Assembly: GCF_001463885.1 (NCBI RefSeq)
Contig: NZ_BBWQ01000002.1
Coordinates: 94,746 to 158,745 of the forward strand
DNA length: 64,000 nt
Direction: 5' to 3'
Source of the DNA: Aureimonas altamirensis
GTDB taxonomy: Bacteria > Pseudomonadota > Alphaproteobacteria > Rhizobiales > Rhizobiaceae
In this document: piece by piece, positions 55,923 to 64,000 of the stretch
Layout: every line of letters begins with the position of its first letter
Numbering within the stretch: position 1 is the stretch's first letter
Position numbers and translations under genes: made by a program
The notes under the pieces: generated by a model
The model's input: the letters and a program-made list of their open reading frames with translations, nothing else
Told to the model about the DNA's origin: nothing
Database searches by the model: none

Positions 55923-56417
55923 CTAAATCTGGCGGCGGATATTCTCGAGCAGGAAGAGATGAGTTTCGATCCCGGTGACGCCGACGATCGATGCGCCGCG
56001 CGCCATGGGATCCTGTCCACTTCGGGCATAGGCTTCGTGGATACGAAGAAGTTCGCGGTGCCCCGCGATCTGCCCATCGATGTACATGGCGTCGAATGCT
56101 GCCCCTTCGGCCGCATTCAACTGGTCCAGCATAGGTGCCTTGTCGGCCGGAATCTCGGTAGCACCTGGTGCGGCACCGAAGGCCTTGGCCACCGCTGCCT
56201 GTTCCTTGATCTCCATGTCCGCAAAATTCCGAACCGCCGGGCTCGAGGCTTTACGCTTCGCAATCTGGCTCGTGGCGGTGGAGAAATTTCCGTTCAGGAG
56301 TGCTGGAAGCTTCGCCTCGTCGGTCGCGGCGCCAGCGGACTGAGCCAATACTGCCACCGGCAGCATGGCCAAAGCGGTCGTTCCGACCGCGGTCGTCATT
56401 AATGTACGTCGGTTCAT
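55923..56417 (-). CDS. DUF4142 secreted protein
   Basis: A 164-residue protein with a signal peptide (Arg-Arg at residues 3-4, cleavage near Leu-Ala-Gln), then a helical DUF4142 domain. The domain marks are Ser-Pro-Ala-Val-Arg-Asn-Phe-Ala-Asp-Met-Glu near 67 and Leu-Leu-Arg-Ile-His-Glu-Ala-Tyr-Ala near 122. The family has a ferritin-like helical layout and no established function; it often accompanies stress genes. The frame is open upstream but the ATG at 56417 gives a clean signal peptide with GGAAA upstream. Confidence 0.8.
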   Translation of the reverse strand: MNRRTLMTTAVGTTALAMLPVAVLAQSAGAATDEAKLPALLNGNFSTATSQIAKRKASSPAVRNFADMEIKEQAAVAKAFGAAPGATEIPADKAPMLDQLNAAEGAAFDAMYIDGQIAGHRELLRIHEAYARSGQDPMARGASIVGVTGIETHLFLLENIRRQI

Positions 56418-56763
56418 GGGATTTCCTTTCAGCGTGAGCTGGTCGTGCGAATATTCGGACCCATCACCACGAGCTAACAGCAGAGCCGGTGGATGGTTCT
56501 CGCCTCGTACGCTTCCGTACAGAACCAACGGTCGGTGTTGATCAGGGCCCGCCCTGTGCAAGTTCGGACCCGTGCCAACGGCGACGCCTATGTTTCGACA
56601 AAGGTAGCAGCCCAACGAAATCATAGCCCTTCTGCGACAGGGCACTGGGAGCAATCAGTAAGATTAATGGTTGCTCTGCGGTGGAGTAACGGTAGCTAGA
56701 CTTCATCGCGTGCCATCTACACGGGCGCATGCGGCTGGGAGATTGCAGGCTCTTGCCCCGAAC
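56418..56763. other. 346-bp intergenic region with two palindromes
   Basis: This gap separates the divergent DUF4142 and Crp/Fnr genes. I see no convincing reading frame in it. It contains a nested dyad at 56495-56526: outer arms GGTTCT and AGAACC, inner arms GTACG and CGTAC around CTTC. A second perfect inverted repeat, CAGGGC-CC-GCCCTG, lies at 56543-56556. These are candidate operators or RNA hairpins for the divergent pair. Confidence 0.45.
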
Positions 56764-57489
56764 GTGGACAATCGCGTGGCTCCGATTCCCCAAACCGAAT
56801 GTCGCAACCGCCTGCTCGCACACATGGATGCCGAAGATTTCGACGCCCTGATCGGAGATGGCGAAAAGGTCAGTCTGGCTCTTCGCTCGACCCTGTTCGA
56901 GCACCGCGGGCCTATCGAACACGTCCACTTCATGGAGCGGGGCTTCGTTTCCCTGGTCGCACAGTCGGATCAGGGGCGGATCGAGGTTGGAATGTTCGGA
57001 CGCGAAGGCGTTACCGGCGTTGCGGCTCTTCTCGACGATGGAAGCAGCGTACTCAAGGCTATCGTCCAGGGAGAAGGCGAGGCAATCCGTTTTCCGTCGG
57101 CCCGTTTCCGCGAGATCGTTCTTCAGCGCCCGACGCTGCTGCGCCTTGTGCTTCGCTACATCCACTTTCTACTGACACAAACCGCCCAGACCGCTTTTGC
57201 CAATGCCAATTACGGGGTCGAGCCGCGCTTGGCGCGGTCGCTCCTGATGGTTCAGGATCGGCTGGAAACCAACGAGCTGCACCTCACTCATACGGTTCTT
57301 TCATTCATGCTTGGAACGCGACGCGCAAGCGTCACCGATGCAACCCACATACTCGAGGGGTGCCATCTGATCCGTGCAAGCCGGGGGACGATCACGGTTC
57401 GGGACCGTAAGGGGCTCATGGCGTTAGCCGGTGACGCCTACGGTACTTCGGAAGCGGAGTACGAAAGGCTCATGAGGGCACAGGGGTGA
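56764..57489 (+). CDS. Crp/Fnr-family transcriptional regulator
   Basis: A regulator of about 241 residues. The N-terminal beta-roll domain has Gly-Pro-Ile-Glu-His-Val-His-Phe-Met-Glu-Arg-Gly-Phe-Val-Ser and Val-Gly-Met-Phe-Gly-Arg-Glu-Gly-Val-Thr-Gly. The C-terminal helix-turn-helix contains Leu-Thr-His-Thr-Val-Leu-Ser-Phe-Met-Leu-Gly-Thr-Arg-Arg-Ala-Ser-Val-Thr. No FNR Cys cluster is present. It is of the small Crp/Fnr class common in Hyphomicrobiales. The start is uncertain: GTG at 56764 gives a family-like N terminus, but GTG at 56776 and earlier codons are also open and no strong ribosome binding site is seen. It is the last gene before tRNA-Thr. Confidence 0.85.
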   Translation: MDNRVAPIPQTECRNRLLAHMDAEDFDALIGDGEKVSLALRSTLFEHRGPIEHVHFMERGFVSLVAQSDQGRIEVGMFGREGVTGVAALLDDGSSVLKAIVQGEGEAIRFPSARFREIVLQRPTLLRLVLRYIHFLLTQTAQTAFANANYGVEPRLARSLLMVQDRLETNELHLTHTVLSFMLGTRRASVTDATHILEGCHLIRASRGTITVRDRKGLMALAGDAYGTSEAEYERLMRAQG

Positions 57490-57574
57490 TGGTGCGGTTC
57501 CGGAATCAGCCGGGTTCCACGCACCATGCCGCAGCTTGGGAATCGCACATACAGGTGCCAGGCGTCGATGTTGC

Positions 57575-57650
57575 TGGTGCCGGCTACAGGGATCGAACCC
57601 GTGACCCCCTGATTACAAATCAGGTGCTCTACCATCTGAGCTAAGCCGGC
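57575..57650 (-). tRNA. tRNA-Thr (UGU)
   Basis: A 76-base cloverleaf on the minus strand. The acceptor arms GCCGGCT and AGCCGGC pair fully, the anticodon loop TTTGTAA carries TGT, and the T-arm has GGGTTCGATCC. The discriminator is A and the CCA end is encoded. It reads ACA and related Thr codons. Its 3' end faces the accessory region to the left; its 5' end faces the TRAP locus. Confidence 0.96.
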
Positions 57651-57800
57651 CCGAGCGCGCATGTAGCACAGTCGCATGCGGCTTGCACCAGCAGAATCTT
57701 GCGCGATGCGAATGACGCTTTGAACGATCATCCCTGCTTGTTTTCGGCGTTCGCCTGACGTCATATCCCGCGTCTAAAAAGTTTCGTGTCGGGAGGACAT

Positions 57801-58904
<1,104 letters not shown>

Positions 58905-58950
58905 CGTGCGGGGCGTCACGAAAATCGTCTTGTGTAAACGCAACGTCTAA

Positions 58951-60102
<1,152 letters not shown>

Positions 60103-60132
60103 CCGTTGCGGCACGCCACGCGCCGGATGTTG

Positions 60133-60157
60133 AAAAGGGGCCTCGCGGCCCCTTTTT
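60133..60157. terminator. Bidirectional intrinsic terminator between dctP and dctM
   Basis: AAAAGGGGCC-TCGC-GGCCCCTTTTT forms a GC stem flanked by A-run and T-run, placed between the convergent stops of dctP copy 2 (60102) and dctM (60163). It reads as a Rho-independent terminator in both directions. Confidence 0.9.
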
Positions 60158-60162
60158 CATGA

Positions 60163-61659
60163 TCAGTTCGGCGCTCCGAAGCTGGGCGCAGGTGGAGCCC
60201 CGAAGCTGGGCGCGGGTGGCGCCCCGAAACTTGGCGCGGCAGGGGCGCCGAAACTTGGCGCGGCGGCCGGTCCGCCGGTTTCGCCGGGCATCGGAATGTT
60301 GAGCTGGATGCTCGCCGGGTCGATGACCGCTTCGGGTGTCAGGAAATACGTCACCGACTCCGGCCAGAAGATCAGGATCGCCACCAGCACCAACTGCAGG
60401 CACAGCCAAGGGATGGCACCGAGATAGATGTCGGACGTCTTCACCTGGGGCGGTGCGATTCCGCGCAGATAGAAAAGCGCGAAGCCGAACGGCGGGTGCA
60501 TGAAGGATGTCTGCATGTTCACGCACAAGAGCACGCCGAACCAGATCAGGTCGATGCCCAGCGCCTCCGCCACAGGCACCAGCAGCGGCACCACGATGAA
60601 GGCGATCTCGAAGAAATCGAGGAAGAAGGCGATGAAGAAGATGAAGATGTTGACGAAGATCAGAAAGCCGACCGCGCCGCCGGGAATGTGAGACAGGAGA
60701 TACTGGATCCAGTGCCCGCCATCCATGCCCTGGAAGACGAGGCTGAAGACGGTGGCTCCGAGCAGGATGAAGACGACCATCGCCGTCAGCCGCATCGTCA
60801 TCGCCATGGCTTCGCGGATCAGGCGCCAGCTCAGGCGACGGTGCATGGCGGCAAGGATCATCGCGCCGACGGCGCCCATCGCGCCCGCTTCGGTCGGCGT
60901 CGCCAAGCCCATGAACATCGTGCCGAGCACGACGAAGATCAGCACCAGCGACGGCACCATTGCCTTGGCGACGCGCCATAGCAGCTTCCAGCCGGTCATG
61001 GTGCGCGCCTCGGGCGGAAGCGGCGGCATCATTTCGGGCTTCAGGCGCGACAGGACGAAGATGAAGGCAAGGAACAGCAGGATCTGAAGGATCGAGGGTC
61101 CGATGGCGCCGGCATACATGTCGCCGACCGAGCGGCCGAGCTGGTCGGCCAGGATGATGAGCACCAGCGAGGGTGGAATGACTTGCGTGATCGTGCCGGA
61201 CGCGGCGATGACGCCGGTGGCCAGCCGCATATTATAGCCGTAGCGCATCATGACGGGCAGCGACACGACGCCCATGGCGATCACGGAGGCCGCGACCGTG
61301 CCGGTGATCGCGCCCAGAACCGCGCCGACCAGGATGACCGCATAGGCGAGCCCCCCGGGCAGGGGGCCGAACAACTGCCCGGAGCCTTCCAGCAGATCTT
61401 CCGCAAGGCCGCACCGCTCTAGGATCGCGCCCATGAAGGTAAAGAAGGGGATCGCCAGCAGAAGATCGTTGGAAATCGTACCGTAGAACCGCAACGGCAG
61501 GGCGTTCAGCAATGCGGGGCTGAAATGATCGAAGACGATGCCCAGAACGCCGAACAGCATGCCGACGGCCGCCAACGAAAAGGCGACGGGAAATCCGATC
61601 AGAAGAAAGACGATCATGCAGCCGAACATCAGCGGCGGCATCGGACCATATTCGAACAT
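60163..61659 (-). CDS. dctM: TRAP transporter large permease DctM with repeat tail
   Basis: A 498-residue DctM/SiaM-type permease with about twelve membrane segments, which uses the sodium gradient to import the ligand held by DctP. Family marks include Phe-Leu-Leu-Ile-Gly-Phe-Pro-Val-Ala-Phe near the start and Pro-Pro-Ser-Leu-Val-Leu-Ile-Ile-Leu. The transport core ends near residue 455. An unusual tail follows, Pro-Gly-Glu-Thr-Gly-Gly-Pro-Ala-Ala, then four copies of the octad Ala-Pro-Ser-Phe-Gly-Ala-Pro-(Ala/Pro/Asn), encoded by 24-bp repeats. Typical DctM proteins lack this tail. It lies behind dctQ on the minus strand, 36 bp apart, and converges with the dctP pair. Confidence 0.93.
   Translation of the reverse strand: MFEYGPMPPLMFGCMIVFLLIGFPVAFSLAAVGMLFGVLGIVFDHFSPALLNALPLRFYGTISNDLLLAIPFFTFMGAILERCGLAEDLLEGSGQLFGPLPGGLAYAVILVGAVLGAITGTVAASVIAMGVVSLPVMMRYGYNMRLATGVIAASGTITQVIPPSLVLIILADQLGRSVGDMYAGAIGPSILQILLFLAFIFVLSRLKPEMMPPLPPEARTMTGWKLLWRVAKAMVPSLVLIFVVLGTMFMGLATPTEAGAMGAVGAMILAAMHRRLSWRLIREAMAMTMRLTAMVVFILLGATVFSLVFQGMDGGHWIQYLLSHIPGGAVGFLIFVNIFIFFIAFFLDFFEIAFIVVPLLVPVAEALGIDLIWFGVLLCVNMQTSFMHPPFGFALFYLRGIAPPQVKTSDIYLGAIPWLCLQLVLVAILIFWPESVTYFLTPEAVIDPASIQLNIPMPGETGGPAAAPSFGAPAAPSFGAPPAPSFGAPPAPSFGAPN
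60173..60268 (-). repeat. Four 24-bp tandem repeats in dctM 3' end
   Basis: Four consecutive 24-bp units (60173-60196, 60197-60220, 60221-60244, 60245-60268) share the core CCGAA(G/A)CT(G/T)GGCGC. They are in frame and encode the Ala-Pro-Ser-Phe-Gly-Ala-Pro octads. Near identity at DNA level suggests expansion by replication slippage. Confidence 0.85.
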
Positions 61660-61695
61660 GCGTCTTAAGTCTCCTCCCGGGGGGCGCTGCTTGTA

Positions 61696-62235
61696 TTACT
61701 GCAAAGGTTTTTCGTAGCGCGTCTCGAGCGTCATCAATCCCTGCAGGGCCGCAAAGCGCTTGATGAGTTCGGACAGGCCTTGCAGAAACAGAAGGCCGAA
61801 GCCCAAAGGCAGGGTCGCCTTCGCGGGCCACAATGTCAGGCCGCCGGCATTCATCGAGGTTTCGCCGCTCGTGAAAGAACGCCAGAAAAACGGCCAGCAC
61901 AGCCAGAACAGATAGAAGATCACCGGCAGGTACAGGACCACGAGGCCGAATATGTCCACCAGCAGCCGGTTGCGGGTCGACAGGGCGGAGTAGATCAGGT
62001 CCACCCGCACATGCTCGTTCAGCTTGAGCGTATAGGACGCCCCAAGAAGCACCATCCCCGCGAACATGTACCACTGGATTTCCAGCATCGAGTTCGAGCT
62101 GACGTGGAAGAGGTATCGCGAAATGGCGTTCCCCGCGCTGATCAGCACGGCAAACAGAACGAGATAATCGGCAATCACCGCGAAGCCGGCGTTCAGCCGG
62201 TCGACCGCGCGCGAAAATGCAAGTAACGCCCCCAA
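61696..62235 (-). CDS. dctQ: TRAP transporter small permease DctQ
   Basis: A 179-residue small TRAP permease with four membrane segments (about 17-37, 48-68, 88-110 and 135-155). The middle contains Glu-Ile-Gln-Trp-Tyr-Met-Phe-Ala-Gly-Met-Val-Leu-Leu-Gly-Ala-Ser-Tyr and Asn-Glu-His-Val-Arg-Val-Asp, which is the DctQ signature. It starts at a TTG (62235) under an AGGGAGGG site; the ATG nearby is in another frame. It is followed by dctM. Confidence 0.9.
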   Translation of the reverse strand: MGALLAFSRAVDRLNAGFAVIADYLVLFAVLISAGNAISRYLFHVSSNSMLEIQWYMFAGMVLLGASYTLKLNEHVRVDLIYSALSTRNRLLVDIFGLVVLYLPVIFYLFWLCWPFFWRSFTSGETSMNAGGLTLWPAKATLPLGFGLLFLQGLSELIKRFAALQGLMTLETRYEKPLQ

Positions 62236-62409
62236 GCATCCCTCCCTGTCACGGCCGTTCTGGGTGGTTGTCCGTGATTTGGGGGCAGCATGGCATCTGG
62301 CGGGCGCTTCCGCTACGAAGAATGGCGTCGATATGGCGCGCTTTTCACAACCGCGTCTCCCATGTGACACAATTGCATGAGGGCGGCGCGACGACGGGGC
62401 GACGTGCGT

Positions 62410-62649
62410 ATGCAGGAAGCAAGGCTGGAGCGGCAGGCGAGGGAGGTGGAACAGCTCCGCCGTCGACTGATGTTCGAGCTTCTGGTGCTGGAGCGGTTGC
62501 GCCAGCGCTCCAACCCCGGCGCACCGGCTGATTCAGAGTCGAAGCTTATGACTATGCACGAGATTCTGCGCCGCGCCGAAGCGCGTGCCGCGTGGCGCCT
62601 GCTGTCGGATTGTCCGGAAAGCCTGTCCGCTCAGGCCTGCGACAGGTAA
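62410..62649 (+). CDS. Possible small coiled-coil protein
   Basis: A possible 79-residue protein. The first half is a strongly charged helix with Leu at heptad positions (Leu-Glu-Arg-Gln-Ala-Arg-Glu-Val-Glu-Gln-Leu-Arg-Arg-Arg-Leu), likely a coiled coil. No family is recognised. An ATG 11 codons upstream (62377) is an alternative. The 3' end overlaps rlmB by 19 bp in antisense. In high-GC DNA a chance frame cannot be ruled out. Confidence 0.35.
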   Translation: MQEARLERQAREVEQLRRRLMFELLVLERLRQRSNPGAPADSESKLMTMHEILRRAEARAAWRLLSDCPESLSAQACDR

Positions 62650-63446
62650 CGCCGCGCCGCGTACAGCGATACTGCAGCGGCGTTCGATACGTTGAGCGAG
62701 CGGATGGCCCCCGGCACTTCCAGACGCGCCAGGGTGTCCACCGTAGAGCGGGTCTTCTGCCGCAGCCCCTTGCCCTCGCTGCCAAGAACCAGCGCCACCT
62801 TGCCCGCGCCAAAAGCCGGCTCCAGCGCAACAGGCCCGTCCGAATCCAGGCCGATGGTCTGGAAGCCATCCTGCTTCAGGGTTTCGAGGGCGTCGGCAAG
62901 GTTGACGACCTGGATATAGGGAATCTCTTCCAGCGCACCGGATGCGGCCTTGGCCAGCACGCCCGATTCCTGCGGCGAGTGCCGGCTGGTGGTGATGACC
63001 GCACCGGCGCCGAAGGCCGTGGCCGAGCGTAGGATGGCGCCCACATTATGCGGATCGGTGACCTGGTCGAGCACAAGCACGAGGTCCGTCTTGCCAAGTT
63101 TGCCAAGGCCGGGGCTTGGCAGGGGCTGGGCTTCCAGCAGCACACCCTGGTGCACGGCATCGCCGCCCAGTTCGCCGTCGAGCTGCCGTGGATCGACGAT
63201 CTCCACAGGACAGGAGATGGCTTCCGCCTCCAGCCCAAGCCGGTTCATGGCATTGCGCGTCACGCGCAGGCGAATCGCCTTGCGCCGTGGATTGGCCAGC
63301 GCGGCCGCAACCGTGTGGAGGCCGTACAGGCGCACGATGCCATCGTCGGTGGCGGCAGGCGCCGTTTCACGGGCGCGATCGCGATGGACGCGCCGCAGCC
63401 TTGCATAGTGCGAATCTTTGGGTGTGTGGGACGGGTGATCGTTCAT
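62631..63446 (-). CDS. rlmB: TrmH-family 23S rRNA 2'-O-methyltransferase (RlmB type)
   Basis: A 271-residue SPOUT methyltransferase of TrmH family group 3, which includes RlmB (Gm2251 of 23S rRNA). An N-terminal substrate-binding domain with Leu-Tyr-Gly-Leu-His-Thr-Val near 42 is followed by the knot. The knot motifs are Leu-Asp-Gln-Val-Thr-Asp-Pro-His-Asn-Val-Gly-Ala-Ile-Leu-Arg near 130, Leu-Val-Leu-Gly-Ser-Glu-Gly-Lys-Gly, and Ser-Leu-Asn-Val-Ser-Asn-Ala-Ala-Ala-Val at the end. It diverges from the tRNA-Tyr/tRNA-Gly/tuf unit, a conserved neighbourhood. Confidence 0.93.
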   Translation of the reverse strand: MNDHPSHTPKDSHYARLRRVHRDRARETAPAATDDGIVRLYGLHTVAAALANPRRKAIRLRVTRNAMNRLGLEAEAISCPVEIVDPRQLDGELGGDAVHQGVLLEAQPLPSPGLGKLGKTDLVLVLDQVTDPHNVGAILRSATAFGAGAVITTSRHSPQESGVLAKAASGALEEIPYIQVVNLADALETLKQDGFQTIGLDSDGPVALEPAFGAGKVALVLGSEGKGLRQKTRSTVDTLARLEVPGAIRSLNVSNAAAVSLYAARRYLSQA

Positions 63447-63650
63447 GCCCGCTCATACCGGGTTTGGAGCCTTCGTGGAAGCGCCCTCACAAGCGGTTTT
63501 GCGCAGCGGAACAATGGCCTGGCCGGCCCGTCCGCGCTTTTGTGTGCGGCCCTGTTGACAGAAAGGTCCCGTCTCTTCATAACGCCGCCCGAAGCAGCGA
63601 TGGCCTTTCGGCGGCGCCGCTTCGATGCCAGGCTCCGGCAAGGCAGGTAC

Positions 63651-63735
63651 GGAGGGATGCCCGAGTGGTTAAAGGGGACGGACTGTAAATCCGTTGGCTT
63701 AGCCTACGTTGGTTCAAATCCAACTCCCTCCACCA
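63651..63735 (+). tRNA. tRNA-Tyr (GUA)
   Basis: An 85-base class II tRNA with a long variable arm. Acceptor arms GGAGGGA and TCCCTCC pair fully, the anticodon loop CTGTAAA carries GTA, the discriminator is A and CCA is encoded. The next tRNA follows 32 bp later on the same strand. Confidence 0.96.
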
Positions 63736-63767
63736 CTGCCTCGGACAGCATGGCGTTTCGGACGTGC

Positions 63768-63841
63768 GCGGGTATAGCTCAATGGTAGAGCAGCAGCCTT
63801 CCAAGCTGAATACGCGGGTTCGATTCCCGCTACCCGCTCCA
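63768..63841 (+). tRNA. tRNA-Gly (UCC)
   Basis: A 74-base tRNA. Acceptor arms GCGGGTA and TACCCGC pair fully, the anticodon loop CTTCCAA carries TCC, the T-arm reads GGGTTCGATTCCC, and CCA is encoded after discriminator T. It reads GGA and GGG. Confidence 0.96.
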
Positions 63842-63994
63842 CTCCCCGGTTCATGACATTGCTGCCCGGCGGTGCACCTCGCTCATCTCTTTGCCGCTAA
63901 TCGGGCGATCAACTGCGAGGCGCTTGTTTTTATCATTGCAAGCCTATATGTCGCGCCGCAGTTCTCAGAGAGCTAAGCGTCAGGAAACCGATAC
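63842..63994 (+). promoter_or_regulatory. Leader between tRNA-Gly and the probable tuf gene
   Basis: These 153 bp carry no reading frame of note. An AT-rich patch with TTGTTT near 63925 and TATATG about 15 bases later could be a promoter. AGGAA precedes the ATG at 63995 by eight bases. Confidence 0.35.
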
Positions 63995-64000
63995 ATGGCC
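63995..64000 (+). CDS. First two codons of a probable tuf (EF-Tu) gene
   Basis: An ATG followed by an Ala codon, under an AGGAA site, runs off the window. The gene order tRNA-Tyr, tRNA-Gly, tuf is conserved in proteobacteria, and EF-Tu begins Met-Ala. Only position supports this call. Confidence 0.4.

Noticed and set aside
57575..57650. tRNA-Thr as an occupied attachment site of a recent integrative element
   Set aside because: No integrase, relaxase, phage gene or duplicated tRNA 3' end was found in the window, so recent insertion is not supported; only the older-island idea is kept as a finding.
60173..60268. Short tandem repeats as a possible CRISPR array
   Set aside because: The units are contiguous, 24 bp, without spacers, in frame with dctM, and no cas gene is near.
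61232..62239. An alternative 335-codon frame starting at an ATG near the dctQ start
   Set aside because: It crosses dctQ and dctM in a wrong frame and gives an Arg-rich sequence without membrane segments; the TTG-started dctQ frame has the family signature.

Overview
The window is high-GC, gene-dense chromosomal DNA that reads as an alphaproteobacterium of the order Hyphomicrobiales (Rhizobiales). The signs are a usg gene, a class I phaC, an aminotransferase-hom-glpX-recJ string, a split xdhC, DUF6894 and other small proteins typical of rhizobial relatives, and a tRNA-Tyr/tRNA-Gly pair running into what looks like tuf at the right edge. I cannot assign a genus; a marine or soil member near Aurantimonadaceae or Rhizobiaceae is only a guess. 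No rRNA, insertion sequence, phage gene, integrase or CRISPR array was seen.

Layout. 0-13.6 kb: mostly housekeeping. It holds a truncated HpcH/HpaI aldolase, an RBBP9-type hydrolase, cardiolipin synthase, an EEP-family phosphohydrolase, purB, a P1 peptidase overlapping an orphan ABC-type binding protein, a flavin reductase, a split XdhC with a MobA-like transferase, usg, radC, map and phaC. 13.6-20.2 kb: a lipoprotein, an AlaC-type aminotransferase, hom, glpX, recJ and a SleB-like cell-wall hydrolase. 20.3-29.5 kb: a GMC oxidoreductase, then the translationally coupled alpha-2-macroglobulin/pbpC envelope-defence pair. 29.4-34.6 kb: a two-component system diverging from eptA-dgkA (lipid A phosphoethanolamine modification and diacylglycerol recycling), then a small secreted protein and a DoxX protein. 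The kinase gene overlaps pbpC tail to tail by 168 bp. 34.6-37.9 kb: a DEAD-box helicase, a DUF3597 protein and a CysE-like acetyltransferase.

37.9-41.5 kb is the locus I find most worth attention. A FeeM-like protein of the acyl-homoserine-lactone-synthase/N-acyl-amino-acid-synthase fold, an ICMT-like membrane methyltransferase and a multi-TM PAS-GGDEF-EAL protein lie head to tail with 3-nt and 1-nt junctions. This could be a small-molecule signal synthase wired to c-di-GMP, but that function is inference.

42.0-57.5 kb is an accessory, stress-flavoured region. It holds a chromate transporter, several acidic or ferritin-like or PRC-barrel or DUF proteins, an NmrA-like reductase with a divergent LysR, an OmpR-type two-component system followed by a second ICMT-like protein, MipA, a GAF histidine kinase with a near-perfect seven-heptad linker, and two Crp/Fnr regulators. 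It ends at the 3' side of a tRNA-Thr. 57.8-62.2 kb: a TRAP transporter locus with two tandem paralogous DctP receptors converging on dctQ-dctM; DctM carries a proline-rich repeat tail. 62.4-64.0 kb: rlmB, tRNA-Tyr, tRNA-Gly and the first two codons of a probable tuf.
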